Under the pieces are notes generated by a model. It ran no database searches, was not told where the DNA came from, and saw only the letters and a list, made by a program, of their open reading frames with translations. A stretch of DNA of 64,000 nucleotides from an uncultured Clostridia bacterium (lineage in GTDB: Bacteria; Bacillota; Clostridia; Oscillospirales; Oscillospiraceae): positions 36,066 to 100,065 of the forward strand of contig CAMVTO010000008.1 of assembly GCA_947170435.1 (NCBI GenBank), given 5' to 3'. The translations under genes and the position numbers were made by a program. Shown piece by piece: positions 33,401-41,200 of the stretch (position 1 is the first letter of the stretch; the number at the start of each line of letters is the position of its first letter).

Positions 33401-35269
33401 CTGGCATACAGCACCAGTGAGGCGATACCCTACGCATATTCGCAGCACATCGAAAAGTACAACAACGACGCCAGGAATCCCAATTCAGCAGATATCACCG
33501 TCAACTTTACGGAGAATCTGATCGAGGTGAGCCCAGAGACCAAGCAGTGGACGTCGATCATCTCGCGTGAGCCTGCGTCGAGAAATGACACGCTCAACAT
33601 CTTCCTCTGGCCCGATGCGGCGACAGACGCGTCCGCCTACGGCGGCGTGACCAAGATCATCTACTCCGATATAGACGGCAATCCCCAGCAGGCGTCCACG
33701 GGTGCGATGAATCTCGGCCTCTACAATGGCGAACCGGTGTTTTACGCCACCAATGTGCGTGTCAACGGACTCTCCGGCATCAGCTCCGTCACGTTCTACA
33801 GCGGCAACGGAGAGAGAATCAGCGGGATTCGCCGCGGCATCATTCAGAGGGTACGCAGCGGTGTCGTCGTCAAGTCGTGGGAGGTCGGCGGCAGCGGGCT
33901 GAGCGATTTTGGCATTGTGCTCGGCGAGCTTCCGACGACCACACGAGAGGAGCAGCGCGTGCTGTTGCAGCTCGGCGCCGATACGAAGCGCACTGTGCTG
34001 ACGCATCAGCAGGAGGACAGCACCGTTCGGGTAACGCCCGATGACCTGGCGGTGGCATTGTGGTATCGGTCGGATAACCCGAACGCGAGCGAGCTTCGTA
34101 CGCCGTATGTCTACCTGACCGATCAGGGCTATACGGAGATCCGCCCCGGGCAGCTGGTTGAGCTGAAATTTGACCAGATCAATGTATCCGACATCACAGG
34201 AATATCTCTTGTCTCCAGCGGCTCTGTTCAGACGTCGATTGACGCGGGATATGTGGTGAACCGTCAGATCAGCAAGGAGGACGGCACGCTGCGCGGCGTG
34301 AAGGGCGAATACAGCTTTGCCACACCGTTGACCGTTTCCAACATGCCGAACCGGATGAATCCGGCAGGTTCGGTGAGCCCGGTCGCCCTGACCTTCCTGA
34401 CGGACAAGTCACAGGAAAATATCAGCGGCGGCACCAGCGATCCCGTGCGTATGACGCTGGGGTATTACGACCGGTATGGCTCCCTGCATACGCCGGTGTA
34501 TGAGGACCTGCGCATGTACATTGAGGGAGGCGAGAGCGCTTTCCGCGCGGCTCAGGAGACCGGCGTCAGCATGCTGATCCCAGACATCCATGAGCTTCGC
34601 TGGATCGAGCTGGAGCCGTACAAGGAGCAGAGAACCGGCGACTCCGTTGCGACTTGGAGCCTGAAAGAAGTAAAGGCTCGCATCGGCGAAGGTGGCAATG
34701 AGTTGGATCGAAGCGTCGGACAGCTGCTTGTCGAGGGTAAGCCGCTCCGGTTGAGCATGGCGGATATCCTGCTCTATGCGGATGTGTTTATCGGCAGCAA
34801 CGCTGAGGCACAGACGATGACGGGAGGAACGCGCGATATCCAACTCCAGTCCGGCGAGAGCATCCGCATTGCCTCTACGCTGATCGGCTCTGCGGAGGGG
34901 CTTGCGGTCAAGCTGGAGGGCCGTGATCCGATCACCGGCGCGACCGGCAACGTGGAGCTTGGCGATACCCGCGGGTATACGCAGGAGCTCCTCGAGCAAA
35001 AGAGAAAAGACGCGACCAGCGCGGAGGAAGCGGCGATCTGGGCGTCTGTCGAGCCGCAGAGCGGCAGCTTGGACGCGGGCGATCCCGCGAGCGTGACCTT
35101 TACGCCGCCGCGAAATTACACGGACGGTGACCTTGGCTATCGCCTGACGATCTCCTCCAAGGAAGCGCCGGCTGCGGCGGTCGTGCTCAACATTGTTGTG
35201 AAAAACGAAACGGACCCGACCAGAAAAACCATGGAAGACCTCATGCAGGAAATGCTCCGTGCGCAGTAG
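30461..35269 (+). CDS. Giant secreted beta-rich protein of the T4SS-like operon
   Basis: About 1602 aa, with a signal peptide (RRIGLLAIAPVLLLCALYLA, cut after AYA). The first domain (YMLETATGVSTGDEKNVEFF ... IDNIQIFVGSRG) and a later one near residues 690-790 (YKVIVHVGNTIVSTSGNG ... VTAVQIVPDD) look like PLAT/LH2-type beta sandwiches; the remainder is a string of beta-rich modules without clear motifs. No C-terminal anchor or sorting signal. Start ATG 30461 gives a standard signal peptide; ATG 30443, overlapping the virB4 stop as ATGA, is an alternative. Size and position suggest an external structural or adhesive part of the apparatus (inference). Confidence 0.72.
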   Translation: MRRTVLKRAYSKTVLRRIGLLAIAPVLLLCALYLAPSAYAAEYQYMLETATGVSTGDEKNVEFFIITYDGAAGSAVELNSALLFPHTNSLKESYAAANAVGSEQKDRDKLLYDRYGYRADAAVLDNRTPFQSYQVDQYLFTTSEPIDRIDNIQIFVGSRGTWTTQGVRIFRVDRVGGLYRWNDLSNETYIDFEGELIAESCKNGRSISWTGDKLIRMSAADSSQRAPGDLELQTSFDDAYKTHTMQHNKGNTMAIRFDFADVYGAGLECLTLSRGQNTLDTIHPIEDMLLSLRYVDRYGATRTAQIPAVINSTEYARTLGAETDKPLAGLAQQGESMVVSVFLPDFGTFSETSTITLTLGSKTVYEKGKLTASAAIGEAREAESMKDDVALLTTAVYLFDAGNGEHVEETSVISAQIDETAGAIHYEIKDKPYAFLSAGSINGETEVVGANGITLRPFRDGDILTREPSRSDTFLIELTTDDVPGAGTSSDILMSVAFTDLEGKQQRSGTIQVRDRVREFYGYWPGSRSDFGYYIGAAEGQTLRFVVTLPKAKEITDIKAWIDGKAVTGDEWQMANCAISVIRDGPLKRSVTWESVSVDGMTSDRRFDRYVIADKVFEYKDTLQGPVLIQPGQTPESVGPAVTANGQGGVDVLTRQELNWSQLRYNMTYDDASQDLGFVDSAVKYKVIVHVGNTIVSTSGNGDSGSKNLFHFRLIFEGGSSGYVLANQQLSGDGFRANQAETFTIPTNRDYGDVTAVQIVPDDISGDSDKFDKLEIDSIEITQTVNASLSPTWIVSQVGWIGIDYRDEGASESIRGQKGRSAEDLTQTYLVDGMTYSVKLMAAIQTDSYDSPTEQFKGALSADVYYDHHSTSTETGSTGDIVEAMYEYQRHSKNYSEQVGGMAVSDPDWMFRANHTDRFFFELRDVKQINRMVFHVRGTSSLNWNISGVGLYLVNGPGKLRLNANSEYEQFYDAGQELTRLAYSTSEAIPYAYSQHIEKYNNDARNPNSADITVNFTENLIEVSPETKQWTSIISREPASRNDTLNIFLWPDAATDASAYGGVTKIIYSDIDGNPQQASTGAMNLGLYNGEPVFYATNVRVNGLSGISSVTFYSGNGERISGIRRGIIQRVRSGVVVKSWEVGGSGLSDFGIVLGELPTTTREEQRVLLQLGADTKRTVLTHQQEDSTVRVTPDDLAVALWYRSDNPNASELRTPYVYLTDQGYTEIRPGQLVELKFDQINVSDITGISLVSSGSVQTSIDAGYVVNRQISKEDGTLRGVKGEYSFATPLTVSNMPNRMNPAGSVSPVALTFLTDKSQENISGGTSDPVRMTLGYYDRYGSLHTPVYEDLRMYIEGGESAFRAAQETGVSMLIPDIHELRWIELEPYKEQRTGDSVATWSLKEVKARIGEGGNELDRSVGQLLVEGKPLRLSMADILLYADVFIGSNAEAQTMTGGTRDIQLQSGESIRIASTLIGSAEGLAVKLEGRDPITGATGNVELGDTRGYTQELLEQKRKDATSAEEAAIWASVEPQSGSLDAGDPASVTFTPPRNYTDGDLGYRLTISSKEAPAAAVVLNIVVKNETDPTRKTMEDLMQEMLRAQ

Positions 35270-35360
35270 GAGACCGGTAAGAACGAAGCGCCCCATCGGA
35301 GCAGTGCGTCATCATGATCCGGCGATCGGATGGCCGGAACAATAGAAACGGGAGAAATCC

Positions 35361-36224
35361 ATGAAGAATAAAAAACCTCTTTTGATCACGCTGGCAGTTT
35401 TCTGTGCCATCCTGCTGATCATCGCCGTGACCGCGCAGTTCCTGCGCGGCCGCGGCGGGCAGCGTTTTCGCAGCAGCGATGTCCCCTATCCGTATGAATG
35501 GTCGGAGCGGTCGAACGGCTCCGTTCGGCTGACGATGGACGGCAGTTCTGCGCCGGAAGGCGTCTGGGTTGTGGGAAATCGGGGCGACGACGTGGTCACG
35601 ACCGAGCTGGATGAGACCGTCCGCGGCAAGGCGACGGCCACGCTCATGCCTGCCGCCGAGGGACGCACAGAGATTACGTTTGCGCTGATGAGCGGGGAGG
35701 AGCAGCTTGCGGAAGTCCGGCTTGCGGTCGAGACGCTGCAACATGAAGATCGGCTCGCCGTGACCGTGATCGACCACAGCGAGCAGGCCAGGCAGGGCAG
35801 GATCAGCGGCGGAAACGAGGAATACCCCTACACGGTCTACACGGATGATTCCGGCGATCTGGTGATCCACATCGCGGACGCGGGGATGTCCGCCGAAGAT
35901 GACGCCTCTATGCCCGAACGCTGGACGGTGGCAAGCTCGGACGAGCTGATCGCCTCGATCATCGAGCTGCGGACGGTGGAGGACGGCGTGGAAGTCTGCC
36001 TCGACACCCATGTGAGCGGTGACGCGGAGGTAACGATATCCGGCGAGGAAGCAGGAATCACATATGTGGCTGCCGTTACGTCGGAAAACGGTGCGCTGCG
36101 GCTGCGGGATTGCACTTGGTCGGACTATGTGCCGGAGACGCCGATCACAGAGGATGAAATGAACGAGATCCTCTCCGGCATTGCCGATTCGCTTGCGGGA
36201 CTGGAATCCGCGGCGGAACCGTGA
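35361..36224 (+). CDS. Single-pass membrane protein with external beta-rich domain
   Basis: 287 aa. N-terminal membrane anchor (residues 6-28) with a short Lys-rich cytoplasmic start, then an acidic external domain of about 250 residues with a repeated beta pattern (SVRLTMDGSSAPEG; TTELDETVRGKATATLMPAA; GDAEVTISGEEAGITYVAAV), reminiscent of bacterial Ig-like folds. No catalytic motif. The 91-bp gap before it holds no promoter I can support. Probably an envelope component of the same system; function unknown. Confidence 0.7.
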   Translation: MKNKKPLLITLAVFCAILLIIAVTAQFLRGRGGQRFRSSDVPYPYEWSERSNGSVRLTMDGSSAPEGVWVVGNRGDDVVTTELDETVRGKATATLMPAAEGRTEITFALMSGEEQLAEVRLAVETLQHEDRLAVTVIDHSEQARQGRISGGNEEYPYTVYTDDSGDLVIHIADAGMSAEDDASMPERWTVASSDELIASIIELRTVEDGVEVCLDTHVSGDAEVTISGEEAGITYVAAVTSENGALRLRDCTWSDYVPETPITEDEMNEILSGIADSLAGLESAAEP

Positions 36225-36249
36225 TCATTACAAAGAGGAGGACAGTCCA

Positions 36250-36552
36250 ATGCTGAATATTGATTTGGTCAAGCAGGGCAATGAGGGCGAACTGATGCTG
36301 GTCGGCGAGCTCGACGTCAACACCGCACCCGGTGCGGAGACCATCATGCTGGATGCGGTCAACCGGTTTGACCGGGTGATCCTCAACATGGAGCGGCTGA
36401 CCTATGTTTCGTCCGCGGGCCTTCGCGCCATGAAACGCGCGAACATCAACATGCGGCGCAAAGGCGGAACGCTTGCGCTGAAAAACGTCTCCAAGCCCGT
36501 TATGGAGGTGCTTGAGCTCACCGGGTTTGCGGTGGTGTTCAAGATTATCTGA
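36250..36552 (+). CDS. STAS domain anti-anti-sigma factor-like protein
   Basis: 100-aa cytosolic STAS protein of the SpoIIAA/RsbV class. The signature LTYVSSAGLRAMK carries the Ser (residue 54 or 55) that partner kinases phosphorylate, and LTGFAVVFKI closes the domain. Such proteins are dephosphorylated by RsbU/SpoIIE-type phosphatases, one of which is the next gene 91 bp downstream. The usual third partner, an HATPase anti-sigma kinase, is not in the window. ATG 36250 follows AGAGGAGG. Confidence 0.88.
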   Translation: MLNIDLVKQGNEGELMLVGELDVNTAPGAETIMLDAVNRFDRVILNMERLTYVSSAGLRAMKRANINMRRKGGTLALKNVSKPVMEVLELTGFAVVFKII

Positions 36553-36643
36553 GAGACGGGACACGGCTCCGAAGAGCCTGACGGGCCTGAGACCATTCTG
36601 ACGGGCCGAACAACAGGCAGCATGACCTCTTGAGGGAGAATCT

Positions 36644-38278
36644 ATGGTGAAGAAGGGAAAAAGCGCAAAGCGCAATCAGATTGCAATGGTAACCATGATT
36701 CGTTTGATTTTGCTTGCTGTTGGACTGATTGTCGATATCAGCATATCCACGAGATATGTCCTGCAAAGGGAGTTCACGGAGACCTTTGCGGACTTTTCGT
36801 TCTCTTATGCCAGAATGGTCGCGGACAAGATCGACGGCGACGCGGTGGAACGCTACATAGAAAGCGGTGAGACAGACGCTTACTATGACGACGTGCAACT
36901 GACCATGCAGGGCATGGTCGACCACGCGGAGCTCCGATATCTGTATGTTGTCGTCCCTGAAGAAACGGGGCTGGTCTATGTCTGGGACGCACAGATGAAC
37001 CACGCACCGAGGCCGCTTCTTGACAAGTGGGAGTATTCGGGGAACTATCCCAGCGAGGGGGCCAAGCTTGCGTATCAGACCGGACAGGAGCAGTTTTATG
37101 CATACCACTACAAAGGCATGGATATTGCTACGGCAATTACCCCGGTTTTTGACAGCGACGGAAGGGTTGCGGCGATCGTCGAGGCGGACATCCTCATGCC
37201 GCGCATCCATACGGCAACGCGGGATGTTTTGACAAGCGTGCTTTTCTATGTGGCGCTGATCCTGCTTGTCACAATTCCGATGTTCTATTACTTCACGAGG
37301 AAACGAATCCTTGTGCCGCTGGAAAAGCTCAGCAAAGCAGCCACCGGTATGGTCGGTTATTTGGATAAGGAGGAAGCGATTTCCATTGATATCCATACCG
37401 GCGACGAAATTGAACAGGTCGCGCGCGACTTTGAGGAGATGGATCGGAAGCTCCTTGCCTATGTGCGGGAGAATTCCAGCATCACCGCGGAGAACGAGCG
37501 CATTGAGACGGAGCTCAACATGGCGGCTGCCATCCAGGCGAATATGCTGCCGCGCGCATACCCGGCGTTCCCCAATCGGCCCGAGTTCGAGATCTGTGCG
37601 ATGATGGAGCCGGCGAAGGAGGTCGGCGGCGACTTCTACGACTACTTTATGGTCGACGAGGATCACCTCGCCATGGTTGTGGCGGACACGAGCGGCAAGG
37701 GCGTACCCGCCGCGCTGTTCTCGATGATCGCAAAGACGCTGCTCAAAATGTGCACGCAGACAAGACTCAGCCCGGAAAGAGTGCTTGCGGAGGTCAATGC
37801 CTCGCTTTGCGAAAACAATGAGGAAGAGATGTTTGTGACCGTTTGGCTCGGCGTTTTGGAGATCTCCACGGGCGAGCTGACCTATGCCGACGCCGGACAC
37901 GAGAGGCTGCTGCTCTATCAGAACGGGGCGTGGAGGATTCTTCCGAAGGCGGGCGGCATCGCGCTGGCGGCGCTTACGCCGGAGGAGCTGGAGCTTGTGG
38001 ACGACGCGGCCAAGTCTCACAACCAAACGATCCAGCTGAACCCCGGCGACGCCGTTTTCCAGTATACGGACGGCGTCACGGAGGCGGCGATGACGGACCG
38101 GACGCTGTTCGGGGAAGATCGGCTTTTGGAGGCAGCAAACAGCGCGCCGTCGGCAAAGCCGGAGGAGTTTTTACCGTATATCCGCGCACAGATCGACGCG
38201 TTCGTACAGGGTGCGCCGCAAACCGATGACATCACCATGCTGGGCGTACAGTTCAACGGCAGTGAGAACAACACATAA
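36644..38278 (+). CDS. Membrane RsbU/SpoIIE-type PP2C serine phosphatase
   Basis: 544 aa: membrane helix (about residues 14-36), external sensor region (37-185), second helix (195-216), HAMP-like linker (218-275) and a PP2C domain (about 300-540) with metal Asp residues in KEVGGDFYDYF, VADTSGKGVPAALF, FQYTDGVTEA and TDDITMLGV. It should remove phosphate from a STAS Ser in response to an external signal; the adjacent STAS protein is the obvious substrate. Placement inside a T4SS-like operon suggests envelope sensing couples to the apparatus or its expression. Gene runs to 12 bp before the 1589-aa protein. Confidence 0.9.
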   Translation: MVKKGKSAKRNQIAMVTMIRLILLAVGLIVDISISTRYVLQREFTETFADFSFSYARMVADKIDGDAVERYIESGETDAYYDDVQLTMQGMVDHAELRYLYVVVPEETGLVYVWDAQMNHAPRPLLDKWEYSGNYPSEGAKLAYQTGQEQFYAYHYKGMDIATAITPVFDSDGRVAAIVEADILMPRIHTATRDVLTSVLFYVALILLVTIPMFYYFTRKRILVPLEKLSKAATGMVGYLDKEEAISIDIHTGDEIEQVARDFEEMDRKLLAYVRENSSITAENERIETELNMAAAIQANMLPRAYPAFPNRPEFEICAMMEPAKEVGGDFYDYFMVDEDHLAMVVADTSGKGVPAALFSMIAKTLLKMCTQTRLSPERVLAEVNASLCENNEEEMFVTVWLGVLEISTGELTYADAGHERLLLYQNGAWRILPKAGGIALAALTPEELELVDDAAKSHNQTIQLNPGDAVFQYTDGVTEAAMTDRTLFGEDRLLEAANSAPSAKPEEFLPYIRAQIDAFVQGAPQTDDITMLGVQFNGSENNT

Positions 38279-38290
38279 GGAGGAATCGAC

Positions 38291-41200
38291 ATGCCGAACA
38301 AAAACGAGGAGAACAAGAACCAAGCGGTACAAAATGAGCAGGAGCCCCAGGGCAGCAATATCTGGGAGGATGCCTCGAATCTGGACAAAATCGAGGAAGC
38401 AGACGAGATCGAGGAGGCCGAAAAGCCCCTGAGCTACGTCCAGCACTGGGCCGACGACCAGGAGCAGAAGATCTACAACGTCTACGGCAGCACGGTGAAG
38501 CACCCCCTCGTCAACGCCCAGAAGGACGCGCTGGAGGCGATCGAGATCACGCCGCCGGAGGAGCTGGGGGACCTGGGGGAGGCGTTTATCTCCATGGTCA
38601 CCATGGGCGCCAGCATGAACCCGGACTATGTGAAGGACCTGGAAACCAGCTCCACCATACCCTTTGGTACGACGGCTGGGGAATTTAACCAAAGCAACGT
38701 CAGCAGCAACATCCCCAAGGGGGACAACCGCTTTCTGACCAAGGGCTTCGCCGACGCCCTGCTCCGGGGCCGGATCGACGCGGCGGAGGCCATCGAGCAG
38801 TACAAGCAGGGTAACTACGAGCCGGTGAAGGAGGCGCTGCGGCGCTTTTTGCGGGCGGTGGGGAACACCGTCCCGACGATGGGCTCTCACGGCTTGTCCA
38901 GAGAGATCAATACGGTGCAGTACGGCAATATGGCCATGGCGGACAAGCTGCTCAGCGCCCAGCTCCCTTTCCCCGTGGAGGAGCTGCTTCCGGCGGGGGA
39001 GCTTGCCAAGCTCAAAAGCGGGCTCCTTTCCCACAAGATCCACGCCAATACCATCGCCCAGGCCGATGAGCTTGAGAAGAACCCGGGGGCGCCGGGCAGC
39101 CCAGAGCGTGACGCCCTCCTCTCCCGCGTCGCCCTGGGGCTGAACATGACCAGACTCTATGACACTCGGGAAATCGACGCCTTTGACCAGGGGGACGCCT
39201 TCACCCAGCAGCTGCTGCTGGAAAACGGCATCGAGCCGGGCACGGAGGAGTTCCAGGCCATGACCACAGGTCAGTTCGACCTTTCCGGCAAGGTGGGGGT
39301 TTTGCTTCACCAAAATATGATGCACAACGAGCTCACCGAGCTGGAGTACATCTACTCCCAGCCGGGAGCCGAGCAGTGGGCGGAGCGCAACTTCTTAGCG
39401 CAGATCAAGAATACCCCGGCCTATCAGGAGGCGCTCAACGAGTCTGACCCGGCGAGGATGAAGGCGCGGCTCGATGCCATCTCCCGGGAAACGCGCAGAA
39501 ACAAGGGTCTGGAGGCCTTCATCACCCCAGAGCACTACGCCCCCACCGCCCAGCAGCACGCCCAGGCGTCGGCCACCTTCCAGGAGGCCCATAACGCCGG
39601 TCTGGAGGAGGCCCGCAAGTTCGTCCGGGACGCCATCGCCGAGTACCGGCAGGTCAAGGAGGTGCGGGAGACCCTGGAGAACACCATCCTGGCGCTGGGG
39701 GACAGGCCGGGCGCCGCGGCGCTGCGCCAATCCCTGCAGGAGCTCCATCAGACCCTCAGGAGCGGGAACCAGTCCATCCTGAGCCGCACCGCCTGCCAGG
39801 ACAAGATGCGGGAGGTGACCCGCCTCGCGGCGGCGTACACCCGCTCCGTGCGGGAAAAGGCCAAGGCGAAGGGGGAGGAATGGGCCCCCAAAAATGCCTC
39901 GGACCGGGCGGCATATTATGCCGCCGCGGGGCTGGAGGGCGTCCTGGCCCCCCACATCCAGCCCCAGCCCCAGGCGGCGCAAAGGCCTGCCTACCACGTC
40001 CCATGGCAGGCGGGGATGAGTCCGGAGGAGCGGCGGGAGATCGAGCGCTCCATGGAGCTCTTCGCCGCCATCCCCGAGACCAACACCGACCGCGCCGTTG
40101 ACGAGCTGCTCCGGCGGGAGGAGCAGTACCGCGCTGCGCACGCCATGGATCAGGATCTGCTCATGGCGTCCGGCGTGCGGACCATGATGCTGCTGGCGGC
40201 GCAGCAGCGCTTTGCCCCCGGGCAGAACGAGACGGCGGCGGAGACCGCCCGCCGCCAACGCGCCATGAAGGAGGCGCTCTCCCCCGAGCGGGTGCTGAAC
40301 AACATGATGGCGATTTGCGTGGTCATGGCACGCGGCGCGATCTCGCCCATCGAGGGCGTGACGGTGGTGGACGGCTACGACGCCATCCGTGCCGCCTTCA
40401 TCGACCGGGAGGACGGCTCCTACGCCACCACCGAGGACATCCGGCGATCCATGCGGGGGAAAACCGTGCAGCTGGAGCTCTTTGACAACTCGGGCCAGGA
40501 GAAGCTGGCGTTCTACGAGGGGAGCACGGCGTTTGAAGAGAGCTTCCTCAACGAGGGCCAGCCCCTGCCCCCGGAGCACGTCCAGGCGTACGCCAAAGTG
40601 CAGGAGGCGTTTCGGAGCCTCAACGACACGCTGACCCCCTTCTATGAGCGCAACGAGAAGGGCGAGCTGCCCACCCTGACCGAGGAGGACTTCAACAAGA
40701 TCCGCGACGGCTACCAGAACGTGCTCGCCGAGATGAACGCCTATTCGACCCAGCTGGGGCAGTCGGGCCACCCGCTCGATATGCATCGCATGGAGCTGAT
40801 GGCGTCCTTCCGGGACAGGATGGGGCAGGACCTCGTCACGCTCGAGGCGGGGCGGCAGCTGGGCCTGTCCACCCTGCCCAACCTGATGCTCGGCGGCGAT
40901 CTGCCCACGGCGGAGATCGAGGGCGTGCCGGAGATCTTTGGCGATCTGGCAAACTCCCGAATGCGGGTGAGCCTGCCCGGCAACGGCGGCGAGGTTGAGG
41001 AGGGCTTCTTCACCGCCACCAGCGCCGTGGAGACCGACATCCCCGGCCTCTTCAACCGGGTGCTGGACCAGCACATGGGGGACCGTCCCGAGTGGAAGGA
41101 GTTCGTCACAAAGCTCTACCAGCACGATCAGGGTGGAAATCTGAGCTCCATCTCCATGCTCAACAGCTTCGAGAACGATATGGCCCAGACGGTGGACCAG

